Notes: generated by a model not told the origin, from the letters alone. Positions 9,112 to 23,229 are shown, counted from the first letter of the stretch. The stretch: DNA of 64,000 nt from Druceiella hillmani (GCA_039881145.1 JAYKKI010000090.1:6545501-6609500); one strand, 5' to 3'. Numbers and translations are program-made.

Positions 9112-11015
9112 AGTTCCTTTTGACTGTTAATACCGCTATTGTTTTTCTTTTCTTACACTTTTCTTACACTTTCAAGTGATCCCTTACGTGTGCAATACGA
9201 TTGAGAAGCTTTGAGTTATCAGAGAGAGAGAGCTGTTTGTGTTGTATGAACGTATACGCGCGCACACCCCATACCATCACACTAAGCTCTCTAAAACGAG
9301 TTGCTCCACGAATGCACGATTCCGTAAAACGTTTGTCTTCTCATCTTCACTTGTGGACTCGTCTAACAACACTGTAAAACTTTACCTTACACTCGTCAGT
9401 AAAGATTCAGTTAGAAGTCTTATACGCAGACTTGCTGCACAATGTAGACTTGTAAGTTTAAATCTCACAACGTGCATTCTCTATCGTTGTGGCATGGTCA
9501 TACAATATTTTAAGGATCTTCCAATCACTGACTCGAGTAGCAGTAGCTTACCTTCATTGGTTTTATTCGGTGCCGCTTACATCTTCTCTCGTCTTCGGCT
9601 TCCACTTACATCTTTCACTTTGTCGAGATTATTTTTTATGTTTGTATAAGTAAACTTTAGATTTTATAAAACTTGGCTCACTGCATCGTGCCTTGGATAA
9701 GTGCATGGTTTTCTTCCCTATTCTGACTTTCTTTTCAATGAATTTCTGTCTTGAAATCTTTGCTAGGTCCTCTTAACAATAGAATAAGTTACACTAAACT
9801 ATTACATAACATAATATTGAGTACAATCTTCTTCAAGAAGAGTCACCACATTACCAGCGTTTATTTTTAAATTTGCTATAATATGTTATAAAATTTGTCA
9901 CTAAAAACTATAACAGTATTTAAAAATAACTGTTTGAGAAATTTTAATTTGTTATTTATTTTTAAACAAACAACATAACACCTAACCATGTAAAGCTAAC
10001 AAATCTTTTAACTCCAATTTTATCGTGTATTCAAGTACTCTTCAATTCGCAGAAAAATACTTCCGATATATTCGAATGCATATAAAACCTCTTTTTTAAT
10101 ATTTTCATAGCTATAAAGAAAAGTTTTAGGTGCTCGTTTTTTGCAAAGGTGTGTATATTATTTGTATATAATTCACCGCAATTTGAAATTAATGAAATGT
10201 TGAGAACGTACACTACATCGACAATTTTAAACTAAAACAAAAGAATATAAGGTAATATTATGTGTTTAATATTTCGAAAATATAAATTTATCATTAAAAT
10301 ACTTAAATTATTTTATTTGTAAACAATCATGTCGCAATTGCAAACTTTGATATTGTATTTTATACAGCGTAGTGCATACTTTTTGTTATTATATTAATGG
10401 ATTACGGAAAACAACTCAGTTCAATACCGACTAGAATTTTAATTTGTACATAAAGTTCACATTTATGTGGAAGACGTTCTCTTTAGACAAATGTATTTAT
10501 TACTTGATGTATTTTTTATGCAGATGCGTAACTTTTATAAATGAATTTTGAACGTATTTCAGTGAATAAAAATATCATATTTATAATAATATTATCAATT
10601 TAATTAATTTTACTTCTTTTTTAATTCAAATTCAAAATTTTCCAGGTGGAAAGTGCATTTATATTTGTTACCAAAATTTTCACTTCTACTGCGTGGTCAG
10701 CAGCACACCCATTTTTCTTATTTTCAGCAATTCTTCTAAAGTATTTCGGTGGGTAATTCAAATGAAATAATAATAAAAAATTTTCGCGTTGTCAGCTACA
10801 GATACGATGAAATAATATATAACTGGGTTTCGTTAAATTTTATTTAAGACTATTGTCATTATTGTCGTGAAATATTTTCAACATATAAACTTGATACATG
10901 CCAAGGCGATTTCAAAGAGAAGCTCGGGTGTGTGTTTAGTTTATTAGAAACGAAAGTGTTATGTTAATCTACCAGTTAAATTGAATTTTGTTAAATATTT
11001 CAAGACTCTTTTTTT
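9112..11015. other. No supported gene
   Basis: The part 9112-9650 is more GC-balanced. It carries a 136-codon plus-strand frame without an early ATG (first Met near residue 86), rich in Ser, Leu and Arg and matching nothing I know. It may belong to the same unidentified element as the duplication upstream. From 9660 on the DNA is plain AT-rich sequence. Confidence 0.5.
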
Positions 11016-11140
11016 AATTTTTCCTAACTAAATGAAACTACGTGATGTAGTATTATACATCATGTAGTTTTAATTAGTTGGAAAAAATTAAATTCTAATG
11101 AATTTCTACAAAATTAACGCCAAATATACTCAACTCGTTT
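11016..11140 (+). repeat. Foldback repeat family, copy A (complete hairpin)
   Basis: Arms at 11016-11049 and 11056-11089 pair over 34 bp with a few mismatches around a 6-nt loop. The core is aaactacgtgatgta. The 3' flank (gaatttctacaaaattaacg then ccaaatata) recurs in two other places, 29446-29540 (opposite orientation) and 35897-35979, each with one arm. This is the structure of a miniature foldback or inverted-repeat transposon. No family name could be assigned. Confidence 0.7.
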
Positions 11141-11166
11141 TTTTATTTTGCAATCGTATTACAATA

Positions 11167-11520
11167 GCCTGGTACTGCACTGAAGTCGGAAATTATGGAA
11201 TACTGGGACCACATGCTATCAAAAATTTATACGAAACATTTCGGGGCTGATCACTGTCTAGATATTATTCAGGTAAGGAAATTTGTCCGAAGTGTAAGTG
11301 AAATAAGCTCCCGACTTCGCCCTTTGGAGATTCCGATACTACCCTAAATATCTTAGGATCAGATTGACTTTGTCATCAATACTTGTCCTGTTCTGAGCAT
11401 TTCCTGTTATAATTTAATGATATTTTTTACATACAGGGATTACAGATAGCGCCTTGTATTTTCTCTGCGCTAAAAGATAATTTCCATTGTGGTTTATTGC
11501 CAGATTCTTGATAATATTCA
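11167..11520 (+). repeat. Unnamed dispersed repeat, copy 1
   Basis: This shares a long colinear series of blocks with 14497-14850: a gaagtcggaaattatg-like start, then gtaagtgaaataagct, then gattgactttgtcatcaat, then tttcctgttataattta, and a tail around gtgttcaattattgtg. Weaker colinear copies lie at 16300-16470 and 23230-23400. It is non-coding as far as I can see. No target duplications or terminal repeats could be defined. The four copies are old and heavily substituted. Confidence 0.6.
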
Positions 11521-12301
11521 ATTATTTTGTGACGATGCCAGAAACATTTATTTATGTTTTACTTCACAACTTTAATTACGTAGTACATATGGAGGACATA
11601 TTAGTTCTAGAGAAATTTTCGTAATCAAATATGACAATATATTATGAAAAACTGGATTTTAAATAGACAGTATGTGTGATATAAAATTAAAACAATACAT
11701 TTGAATAACCTTTATCGAGGATATCTCTGTCTACTATAAAGATCCAGTTGATTTTGCGGTTTCTCTGCTGCTTGAACTGTAAAGAAAGTTTTCTAAAAGG
11801 CAGAGATATGTTTGATAATAAAGAAGTGAGTAAGCTTTCACAACCTTATCAAAATTTATTAAAATATTGTAAGAAATGTACCTGTGAACAAATACATTTT
11901 TAAATCTGCCAGTTTGGAATATGTTATGCAGGAGATTTTTTAAAATATTAATGAGAAATGTAAAGACGTTAATCGGCATTGATCATGGATCTTCAACCAT
12001 TTGGGAGGTCACCAGGACATAGAAATATGATCATATCTACCGTGGCCACGGAAGCATAAATTTTGGGGGTGTTATAACTTGTTCCACCCAATAATATAAT
12101 TATTGTAATTAATTGGGATTTTATGAGGAATTTCTGCATTAACTCTTATTAAAACACAAGTTGGGGAAAAATTTTAATGCATTATGATAAAAAATATTGA
12201 ATTCATGTTGCTATATTTTAACATCTATATTATTTTTAGCTCTGCTCCCCTAGATTTTGTTTCTGAAGAGTGTGTTCTTGATTGTGTGTCAATGCGAACT
12301 A

Positions 12302-12341
<40 letters not shown>

Positions 12342-14200
12342 CTAGCTGAACTAGCTGGCTTATATATAGGCTATACGTGTCAAGCAATATCAAACTTACA
12401 ATTGTCAGTTTGAAACAACCTGATCGTGCACGTCAAGATACAATATGTTAATAAATTACCAAATGGTGATTATGTGAAAAATCTTTATCGAGAACTGAAA
12501 ATCAAAGCAATAATAAAAACTTCTAATGGATATTAATTTTTTATTCAAACGGCTTCTATTAGATGCTTCTATTACAGTTATTTTTTGTTCGCTATAAACA
12601 CAAAGAACAAAGAATGGATGTGCAATAAAGCACTTATTAAATATAACTGTCTTGTAGATTGATAAAAATAGATATTCATATTAGATGCTTTGTGGGGTTC
12701 ATTAAGTTTTAACACGTCCTTTGTAGTTACAATTGTTGATAAATACTATTCTATTCTTTATAGTTTCATAATAGATCATTACATATAATATTGTAATACT
12801 ATCGACTTTTATACGTATAGTTGTTTTCTACAAACTCACATATTAAATATGAAACGAAACTTCTTTTCTATTAATAATGAGTACAACATTTGAATTTCCT
12901 TTTACCAACATATTACGCAATCTTAACACATCTATCGGTAAATTTATGAAAGAATTTTATAATATTGGAATGGAATGGAATGAATATGGAAATTTGAGTT
13001 TTAAGTCATAGCTCTATTCGTAATTTTCAAAATTTACTTAATGTTCTTAGAATTAAATATGGATTTTGTGTCAAATTTGGTATATTTATTGTAATTAACT
13101 TTCATATTTAATTATATGCATTGCGTGTAAAGTTTATATCAGTAATATTATTAATATTCATTATTTTACATAAAGTTTACCAAGTATATACATGTGTCAC
13201 ATCATTTGAAGAGGTTAGTTATACGCGTATCAGATATATTTATTTTCGTACACGTAAATTTAGTTAGCATATATTCAGAGATAAAGAAATATAAAATATA
13301 TAACATATGTTTGTCCCCACGTTTTGCCGAAACTACTGAATCTAAAATTATGAAAAATAAAAAAAGGTGTTCAGAAACCTATGTAAAGGTTACAGGAAAA
13401 CTCTAATGATGGCTCTAAATGTCATAGTTTTGTTATACTGACGATGTATGCCCCCTCCCCCCCCTACTTAATTATATAAGGTATTATTTAATATTTAATA
13501 AATTTAGTTTATAACTGTGGTCCCTCTATTTGATTTCTGGAGATGCTGAAAATCGTCTAAACGAATGTTTCAAATCCATAAAACGTATTCAATTGTTTGT
13601 AAACATAGAATTATATATTGTAAGGCCTTTGATCGGAATATTTATTTAAGTATATACCTGACATTAATGTTTTTTTCATGTGTTAATACACGAAGCAAAC
13701 GAGAATAATACTAGGTAAAGGAACTCTTTGTGCTACACTATTTTATACTTGTGCAACGTATTCAAATGTATATTAAATCCGCACAAACAGAAACTAAAAA
13801 GTGTATAAATTCGTTTTAGGTTTTGATTGAAACTATACTTAAAAATGTATTTAATACAATATTATATAAGTTATTGAGGTTTTCTAAAACATTCCAAGTT
13901 TATATTGAGACATGAAAAATGATCACTATTCATGTATGCGTGCGCGCAGCAAGAATATATAGAATATAGAACACAGGAAAAACGTGTGGGGCAAAAACTG
14001 CTTATTTTTTATATAATTATCAATTCGCTAATATGCTTAAAAAGAATTGAATAATCATTTTTAACAATGAAATAATTACCTCTACACGTTGAAGCATTGA
14101 AATTACATATTCGAAACCAATTTCTCAAACTAATGAAAACCTTTCTGGCGTAAAGGTTATTGCTAATTGAATTTTGCAATATATGTGACATACTGCCAAG
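11521..14200. other. No supported gene; one short (TA)n
   Basis: AT-rich DNA with a (TA)n run at 12304-12341, three TGGAA units near 12968 and a C-rich run at 13450-13467. Short frames here look like noise. Confidence 0.6.
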
Positions 14201-14214
14201 TATATATATATATT

Positions 14215-14280
<66 letters not shown>

Positions 14281-14298
14281 CATGTCTGTGTGTGTGTA
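14201..14298. repeat. (TA)n with CA steps
   Basis: A compound TA microsatellite ending in a short TG run. Confidence 0.95.
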
Positions 14299-14496
14299 CA
14301 TATGGTAAATGAATTATTTGCATCTGCTTTCTACTTTATAAAACATTTGGTACTTTTCTAAATTGATAATTGCCATAATGTAATTAGAAAATTGCAATTT
14401 CAAGTATTATATTAATGAATACAAAATGTTATACTGATCTGTCAGTTACATTAACTCTATTTCTAAACATTCCAATTACCCCGCGGGTATTATGCT

Positions 14497-14850
14497 CAGT
14501 GGGGTGGCAATGAATTGAAGTCTGGAATTATGAAATGCTAAAATAACATCAAAAATCAATCCGAAACATTGTGAGGCGTGGCACCGCCAGGACATTCGAC
14601 GTCACGATTTTCTATGAGAGTAAGTGAAAAAAGCTTCAATCTTCGGGCTATAGGGAATCCAATATTACCTAAATGTATCGGAATCAAATTGACTTTATCA
14701 CCAATATGCCTTTCTATTTCGAGGATTTCCTGTTATAGTTTAGTAATATTTCTTTCATATTGAGGCCGGTTATGGATTGTGTCGTATGTTTCTTCCGCGT
14801 TGAACGGCTTGAGTGCGATGAGTGATAGTGTTCAATTATTGTGGAGTGAA
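14497..14850 (+). repeat. Unnamed dispersed repeat, copy 2
   Basis: This is colinear with copy 1 (11167-11520) across about 350 bp, including gtaagtgaaaaaagct, caaattgactttatcac and atttcctgttatagttta. It adds an internal block, ccgccaggacattcgacgtc, that is also recognisable in copy 3. Confidence 0.6.
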
Positions 14851-15764
14851 TCCACAATTAATTTTAAAAAATTTTATAAAATTTTAATATGTTTTAATTT
14901 GAATGTATTAGGCCTTCCATCAAAGAATTCCTTTGTCGTTATTTGTTGTTCGTTGTATAAATAAAAAAAACGAACAAGGGGCGGATTTATATTAAAGTGC
15001 AAGTATTTAAATATATATGCACTGTGCATTTAGAATAGATAGATATTTCTGTTAAAATCGTTATATAGTATTCTGTTCCCATATTTTTGAGAAAAATATT
15101 TAACTTAATTTTAATTTTTTTCAGTAAACGACGATTTAATAACTTGTTTTACTTACTCATTACTTTGTTTAGCATATATGTTAGATTAGAAATGTTAAAA
15201 TAGTATTCACAACCTACACAGTCGTTCATGAGTTTTGCTATAATGTATGTTTCTATAAGTCTCTGTAATTGAATACTTATTTTATTTCAAACCACGCGAT
15301 TAAAGTTAAATATTCTTTAAGTTAAATATTTTTATCTTAATATTTCTACATAAATTGTACGTCTAATAAACGTGTAAATAAATTAGTTATAAATAAATAA
15401 TCGCAATTGCTTATCATAAATTCCGCCATCAAAATGTTGTCATTGTGATATATTTTCATTCAAAATTATATCGCGTAATTGAACTGAATTCTTTGCAACA
15501 ATACAATTAAAATCATTAACAAAAAATATTTAGTGCGTTCAATAAATTAGAATATCAAAGATTACAATGTACGACTGACATGATTGTTCGGGAGGTTATA
15601 TACAAAACAATTTATATTATCGAAATGTTCAACACAAAATATTAAACCTTATCATATTTTTTAATTTTAAAATTATCCGTGTGGTATACGTCAATTATAT
15701 TATTTCGTTAATTTGAAATGGTAATTCAATATGTCATTAATTTGAAAGTCGATTATTTGTGAAT
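14851..15764. other. No supported gene
   Basis: Strongly AT-rich sequence with no recognisable motif. Confidence 0.6.
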
Positions 15765-15874
<110 letters not shown>

Positions 15875-16299
15875 AAAAATTAAGTAAAAGTGAATTTACT
15901 TATAATATTGATATTGTTTTTAAGTGCACAGGTCTTTCCGCTCTAATTTTTGCACTTTTTGATGGCATACTACTTTTAAAAAAAAAAAATAAAGTTTTGC
16001 ATCAGTTCGACTGACTTTGAAATGCAAGTTGGTATGACGTGTGTTCGCTTACAAAAATCATGACAAACTTTCTATGCACGTAATATGGGAGTATACCATC
16101 TTCACAGATTTTTATCTCCATGGATTATCCCCTATTGTTTAACTATCACTTTTTTCAACATGTAGAACAAAATATAATACAAGTTGCAATTATGTAATGC
16201 AGCAATAAACTATTTATAATTGTTCTAATGGCATATACACAAATTTAAAATAAAGTAACATCGAGTTGTTCTTTTACTATTCCTCAATATTTATCTTGG

Positions 16300-16470
16300 C
16301 AGTTGACGTGTTAAAATCGGAAATTACGTGATGCTGAAATAAAAGTTATTAAAATTTGATATGTAACTTTGTGAGGCAGGTCGCCGCCCATACACTCAGC
16401 GTCACGTATGGTGTAAATGAAAAAAGTTTCGATATTGGCTCTCTGGGGATTGCGATAATAATAAAATATT
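16300..16470 (+). repeat. Unnamed dispersed repeat, copy 3 (partial)
   Basis: This shares the tcggaaattacgtgatgctg start, the tgtgaggc...ccgccc...cagcgtcacg middle and the gtaaatgaaaaaagtttcg block with copy 2. It breaks off near 16470. Confidence 0.55.
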
Positions 16471-17638
16471 TAAAAAATATTAAGCTAGGAGGTAGATGAA
16501 AGTAAGAGCGATATTGTTTGGCGCGATATCATTATATAGTTTTTATTAATAAAATTTAAAAAATGGAAGTTTCTTTATCCATTTTTAATTAAAAACCACG
16601 TTAGGAAAATACTAAGCTAATAGCGTAATTCCATTAGACACTACTATACTAAATTATAAACGATTTGACACACATACAATTTTTTTCCCTTGCTTCTCAA
16701 GAGAGACTTATTTCTTTCAAAAAGGACAATAATATAGTTATGTATAAATAATAAATGTAGTTTTATTTAATTTTTTTAAGTAAGATAGGTATTTCTTTTG
16801 TGCGAGATCAAATACGTTCTCATACAGTTCTGAATTATTAGTTAAAATAAATTGGTATTAAAAAGCAATAGCTCCTCAGGATACAAAAAATAATATAAAT
16901 TTTTAAAAAGATTAAGATTTATGTGTGATTGCTCAGAAATACACTGCAACTGCAACAGTGATTTTACAGTGTTTTGATGACATCACAAGTTTCATTTACA
17001 TGGCTTACATGTAAAGTCAGACATGTGTTGTCGCATAATTTTTATAAAATATTTGAGGCCAATAATATTGCATTCTATGTTGAAGACAAAAATATTGCGT
17101 TAATAAATTTCTGATGGTTTGCCAAGCGCACGCCAAGAAATCGTCTCGTCATCTGAATTTTTTTTCGACTTCCTCAAGAAAAATTCTCGTAGACCAGCTA
17201 ATTTATACAACACCCTAATAATTATATCATCACAATCAATTTGTTAAAATTTAAACAAAATATGTTCAGTAGTTTCTAAGAATAGGACGCGCAGACAGGC
17301 GGTCACGGTCTGGGTGACTATTTTGTATTGTATATATTAATTCAGCATACCTTGGTAGTGTTAGTTTTTGTATTAATTCGAATATGCTTTGTGCAATATA
17401 TTAAATATATGTACGATTCGACGAAAAATTAATATGAATTATATATTAGGAGAAGTACTTGTATTGATTAGGACTTTACTAGTAATCTACTAAGTGTATT
17501 GATCCGCCGCTGTCAGAAAATCCGATTGTGTTATTACCCAATATATGTATTTGGAAATTTATTATTTGTTGACCGATTACAAAATAAAATAAGGGTATCA
17601 AAGAGAGAGTAGCAGACGGTGCTTACATATATTATACT
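16471..17638. other. No supported gene; possible old transposon tail near 17190-17330
   Basis: Sequence around 17260-17310 (ttcagtagtttctaagaata, then cgcagacaggcgg) resembles the 3' ends of insect retroelements, where a '..cagtagtttc.aga' phrase precedes 'cagacggacag'. This is weak and no body of the element is visible. The rest is featureless. Confidence 0.3.
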
Positions 17639-17644
17639 TATATA

Positions 17645-17679
<35 letters not shown>

Positions 17680-17691
17680 GTATATATATAC

Positions 17692-17745
<54 letters not shown>
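17639..17745. repeat. Compound (TA)n(TG)n microsatellite
   Basis: A TA run with CATA steps passes into about 20 TG units. Confidence 0.95.
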
Positions 17746-17746
<1 letters not shown>

Positions 17747-19600
17747 TAAATAAATGAATAATGTCACATATGTGACTTTAATGATACATCAATATGCATT
17801 GAATATAAATGTAGGATAAAGTAAATATTAAAATAAAAAATAAAGCAATAATGGTCCTTAAAAAAGTAATGTAATAGCGCTTAATGAAATTATTACTTTT
17901 TTCACTTCTAGTGAATTTGATTTTTGGTTTTCTAAAATTAATCCATATTCTTATAACAATGAAAGTAAATAAAAAAAGCAACCGCGAACTAGATTGTCCA
18001 TCGAGTGTTCCGTACCCTGTTTGCAGTGATATTACTTTATCCATCATAAGTCATCACTAATATGGCAGAGCAAATACCGCGATAATTATCTTTCTGCCTT
18101 TCTCGGACTTTCTTTCTCAGTTTAATTTTTTTTTAATTATGGATTTCTAACTTGTTATATTTCATTATTGAAGGTGGATTTAGAGGAAAGAAAAATAAAT
18201 AAATTTTTAAATTTTTGAGAAAAGTAAAAGTGAATAATTTATTTACGAATGTTAAAAATATGTTCTTTAATATTTAACTACAAGAAGAAAATTTTCTTAT
18301 ATAGAAAATAGTCTATATTTTCCTTTGGTTTACATGTCTTTGTTATATTGTTGGCTTCTGTAAATTTAATATTTATATAAAATATACACCTTCTAAGGAA
18401 TCATTATCCTTTGTTCTATTTAATATGCGGTGCTTCTCATGACTCCCTTATTGTGGTACGAACTGGCTAAAATGTCGGTATTTTGTTCAATGTTTATTTG
18501 CAATTTATTATTTACATAACGGAAGAATAAATTTAATTGGATATTGAAGCTGCAATGGAGGCAGCAAGTTTGATAATTTTTGCAGTTTTATTTAATTTTT
18601 CAGCAGCGATACGTCATATTGCTGAGTTAAACTTTTCGTTGGAATTTTGCGTATGGCCGTCTAAGAGCCTCACAGGCAGTTTTTTTTAGATAAATCTTCA
18701 AAAATTATAGTTAAGAATTTTAAAATATTCGAGTTAAGTTGAGATGTATGATACTAATCCTTTTGTTTTGGTGCTGTATAATTTTTGTTATCCATTTTTC
18801 TCGCCATCTGCGGAGATGTCGGCTTTTGGATTCCCATTTATTGAAGGTAAATGGTCTAATGTCCTTGTAATAGTTCTTTTACGTCTTCATCAATACAGAA
18901 ACATGTTTTAATTTTCAATCCGTAACATGTATTTATTGGGAAGGTCGATTAGCTTTCTTGTACCGCCTAGCTATCTTAATTTTTTATTTTTCCCTAACGA
19001 ATATGTTTTAATTTTAATATGAGGTTGTAAAATAACTAAAAACCAGGTAGACGAAATATCAGCCGATGTTATAATCTTTTATGTCACAGTATAAAACAAA
19101 CTAAAATTTGTCTCGTCCTAAAAGTTAACTAGCTACTTGCTTCAAGCATTCGTATACTATAAGTTGTGATTCTCGGAATGTTGAGAACTTCGTTCTATAA
19201 CTTTTTGAACTTATCTCGAATGAATAATACCAATTTAAGAAAACCATTTATGATTTTTTTAAGCCCTGAATCAGGCACCACCCTTAACTTACCCTTAATA
19301 CAACACAAACTTATGTGTCCGAAGATTTTGTTACAGTGATTTAATTTTGTCACTTCTATAGAATAATTTGGGGTCTAACAAAATTTCATTTTAAAACAGA
19401 TGTAGCGATTTTAAAACCAACTTATAACCTGTAAATAAACTTTAACATACACGAAAGCTTTACATAAACATAAATAAATGACGACGATATATTTTCGTTA
19501 TTTATACCATAAGTTTCAAACAACGAAGTGGAAATAATTCAACTAACCAAAAGAGTGACATCATGTATTATACGATTGTCAGGAGCAATCTACGTGCTGA
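17746..19600. other. No supported gene
   Basis: AT-rich intergenic sequence. An 89-codon minus-strand frame at 17778-18047 is hydrophobic and Lys/Ile-rich, without a family match. Confidence 0.6.
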
Positions 19601-19720
19601 ATCTGTCGGATTAGGAGCTTATTGTGATTGATTGATTGAGTAGTTCCCGCGCTGTCGGGTAATCCGCGCGCGACGGTTTTATAGATGAAAGTCGAGTTCA
19701 CCGATTTTGTCAGAGATTAG
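19601..19720 (+). repeat. Two-copy dispersed repeat, copy 1
   Basis: It contains an 18-bp core, gctgtcgggtaatccgcg (19651-19668), identical to 21261-21278. Flanking similarity on both sides includes tgattgattgattga upstream and an agatgaaag...ttttgt...tcag stretch downstream. It is GC-richer than its surroundings. Element type unknown. Confidence 0.55.
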
Positions 19721-20721
19721 TAGTTATAAATATTAGTCATATACGTTTCGACTTTGTAAGAAAATATTTTGTTTTACAGAATGGCATATTAATGTATTAA
19801 TTTCGGCATAAAAATCTACATTTGACATAAATATTTACGAAAAATTATATTTTAAGCCAAAACCGGCAATTTGTTTAAATAATCATTTACATATTTTGAA
19901 AAATTTATTCGATTTCGTAGCCCATGTATTTATTGCATAATACTTCTCAAATCTTGAATTGTTTTCTTCAAATTTTAAATACTACACAGAAAATATGTAT
20001 ATTAGGATTGTATAATAAATTTTCTTACCAATTTGTTGCAATTCCCAAAAAATTCAATTTACACAATAAAAAATTTGCCATATGCGTGCTTAATTACAAA
20101 CATAAGCAATATAAAATTAAATAAATAAATTTATTTTGAAATAATGTATTTGAAATAGCCCTTACTGTAGGGAAACCTGTTTATACAGGATATTTTTAGT
20201 AATTATGAAATAAAAATCAGAATGATTTTATTTAAAGGCGTAAAAAAAATTAATGAAATATTTGAAAAAATATTTGTTTAAAATATATTGGGATATTTTT
20301 TTTCTAGTTTAGAAGCTACGGCAGGTTCATTGTGTTTAAAAAACTTGTTTAATAGGAGTGGAACTTACTTACTGGGTTCACTACTTGGTTCGGTACACAT
20401 TTAGATACATATAAAAACAGTTCTGATAACCTGTTCAAATATATTAATATTAAATTTCATAATTTAAATGCATTCCCTAGTATATCTTTCCAGGTGTAAA
20501 TTATCGCTAATTTGAAAAAAACGCTTTCGAAAATAAAAATAACTGCTTTTATAATTTTCCCATAAACTTCTGGTAAGGCGATTTTTTTAAATAATTTTGA
20601 TATTAGCCGTTTCACAGATATAGATTATGCGGTAAATATTGTTTGTTGACATTAGTAAAATATTTCCTCCGTGGAAATTTTCAACAATATATGAGGAGTC
20701 ATCATTGCATAGATTCATCTT

Positions 20722-21076
20722 ATTTAGGCTCAAAATGATGAATCCAAGTCTCGTCACCCGTAACAATTCGATTCAAAGTTGCATCTTTATCCTCTCTCTA
20801 AAGATCTAAAAAGTCACATGAACACTCGATACATTATTGCTTTTGTTTGTTTTTGGGTCTTTTTGGCAGCCACCTTGAGTTGATTTTTGACATGCCATTA
20901 AGGAATAATTTCCTATAACGGTTTTTTTCCAAGTACTTCTTTATTTAGGCATCTTTTAATACAAGTTTTTCATCTTTTCAAATAATATCCAAGAAGGTGA
21001 TCTCGTTTGGTTGTCCTGAGCGCGCGTCGTCTTCCATCAAATCTCTATATATTTGGTAATGTTGAATTGTCTCAGT
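20722..21076 (-). pseudogene. Mariner transposase fragment (minus strand)
   Basis: Read on the minus strand from 21076 down, the translation shows a DLMEDDARSGQP block, equivalent to the 'EDxARSGRPST' linker of mariner transposases. After frameshifts and stops it reads KINSRWLPKR, then LNRIVTGDETWIHHFEPK at the low end. TGDETW carries the first aspartate of the DD34D triad. Similarity ends at about 20722, so the second and third catalytic residues are missing, as are both inverted repeats. It retains perhaps 110 of about 345 residues in several frames and is dead. It belongs to a different copy from the mariner at 24.1 kb. Confidence 0.8.
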
Positions 21077-21209
21077 ATAGATGTGATACTTTTGTGGTTT
21101 GTTACTTTATAGTAGGATATATTTTTAAACAAAAATCTAGGCATAAATCAGCTAAACTATCTCACTAAATGTATTCTTGTTTGATAAAATCTACAAGAGA
21201 AATCTTCAT

Positions 21210-21330
21210 AATGAATCAGCCAGATTAAAGCTGACTGGTGACTGATTGATTTGTTCGAATGCTGTCGGGTAATCCGCGTCCGAGTAAATGTATAAATGGA
21301 AGAAGAATTCTTTGGTTTTGTGTTTTATCA
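21210..21330 (+). repeat. Two-copy dispersed repeat, copy 2
   Basis: Second copy of the repeat at 19601-19720, same orientation, sharing the 18-bp core at 21261-21278. The 71-codon frame starting at 21296 begins inside it and has no family match. Confidence 0.55.
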
Positions 21331-23229
21331 GTTAAAAGGAGTACTTTATGAAAGGCGGACCAACTGTTCGGAAAAACTTTGTTTTAAAAAATACTTAAAA
21401 GAAAGAAATTTAATAGAATGTTCGTTTCTTTGTACTCATCGTAAAATGCCATTCAAAGAAATGTATTCCCTTTATGATTCTATAATGCAATTACGTTTTT
21501 TAAAATACTAAATATTTTAGAGTTACGTAGTAGAATGATGAAAACTGAAATCTTACCTTTATTTAATTTCTTATTTTTATTTTACAAAATTCTTTAAAAA
21601 GCAAATTTGCTATATCCGTCCGTCTGTCTGACTGTCAGAGTCTAACAGTTTTCACAGTTTTAGACATACGTGCAAACAATTTTGGAAGTGGATACTTTAA
21701 AGGAACATCTTAATTAACATGGACTAAATGAAATAAATATTTTTCTTATCATGCTTTACCGTACATAGCATACCTTACCAATTTTCGTGTACTCGGTTGA
21801 GCGGAGTATCATTAAAAAGATTTTCCAAAATTAATTTATTCTTTCGTTCACCAATTTTTTACTTTTAGATCTCCATTTGACCGTTTTCCGTCCTCCAATT
21901 TATCAATCATTGATTTGGGAAATGTTGAAGGATTTTGAATATTTCCATTTGATTACAACTGAAACTAAAACGGTTTCGGGTAACTATCATAAACAAATTT
22001 TGGTGATATATTTAGAACCGTACTTTTTGCCCTTCTAACATGGTTTTTTTTGCATTTTCTGGATTGTTTCCCATACATTGAACTTGGAAATAAATTTGTT
22101 CTCGTGAACCTCAACGAGCCGAGAATAATTGCATTAGTTCATTTTCTTTATGTTTGTTTTATTATTCTAAATTTGGTCAAGATTATCAAGCGCTTAATTA
22201 TAATTTTCAGAACGTAGGTAGATCAATAAAAAAAAACGTTTTTTTGGGTTTATACAAAAAAATTCGCGTCAGTTGGTACTGAAATTAAAAAAAAAATTTA
22301 CTTGGAATTATTATCTTAAGTTTATCTTAGTTTTTAAGAAAATTGTTTACGTTTTTAACGGAGCAATCGATTAGTTCTCATTTCCAAAATCGTCAGTATA
22401 TAAAAAGGGGTTTTTCAATAAACGTGCTGTTGACATTGATTCAAATTAAAGAAAACACTACAGGGAACACAATTATTAATAATTATCCATGTCGCGGATA
22501 TGATGACTAAAATTATAAATAATAAGATACTATTTAAATAATAAATTTAAATAATAAGAGAGTAGATATTTTTATTTGAGTTATTGATATTTTATGATTT
22601 CCTAAAACGATTTAGTAAGGATTATTAACATGTATGTGTCGCCAAAAAAGTTGTCGTCATGGAGCTTGTCAATTGCTGGACCGCTCAATTGTCTTGAACT
22701 GCGTACGGAAGTCGGCATCACATTTGCGTGCATTGTTTTGGCATCGGTGTACTATTTGTGATTTACAAACTGTGAATTTTTCTCACCTTCAGAGTACAGA
22801 TCAGAAACTTCTTTTTGTCTGTTTCAAGTAGCAATATACGACATAAGTTTTAAAATTATCCACAATAATGGCGGTGGGATTAATTCAATGCACTATAAAT
22901 ATTATAACGCGTAAGAAATAAAATTTGTCGTATAATTAGTTAAATTAACCAAATATTTATTCATGATCCAATACAGTTTGAGTAATACGACGAATACAAC
23001 CTTGTAGGTTATGTCCTAATTATTTTTTTTAATACAACTGTTGCTGTTGCGTATATGTTTCAACCGTTGATTTTAATCTTTAGTGTGATATATTTGCGTG
23101 GAGTCCAGGTGCATTATTATTGTTTATAAGATGGAATATGTGAAATTGAAAGAAATAACTTTTATCTATTAGATCTCAATAGATTCTGGGTAAAATTTAT
23201 TTCATTATAATCATCAAAACAAACTGTTA
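21331..23229. other. No supported gene
   Basis: AT-rich. Near 21616-21635 a ccgtccgtctgtctgactg phrase resembles the common 'cagacggacagac' tail of insect retroelements in reverse orientation. A 65-codon frame at 22634-22831 is Cys/Arg-rich and better balanced than noise, but unrecognised. Confidence 0.5.

Noticed and set aside
9418..9480. Possible tRNA-like T-arm (gtttaaatctcac)
   Set aside because: No matching acceptor, D-arm or anticodon stem could be folded around it.
9239..9649. 136-codon plus-strand frame
   Set aside because: It starts at a non-ATG codon, its first Met is near residue 86, and no motif or family is recognisable. It may be part of an unknown element but cannot be called a gene.
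22390..22440. TATA-like box (tataaaaa) as a promoter
   Set aside because: Such strings are expected by chance at this base composition, and no gene follows.
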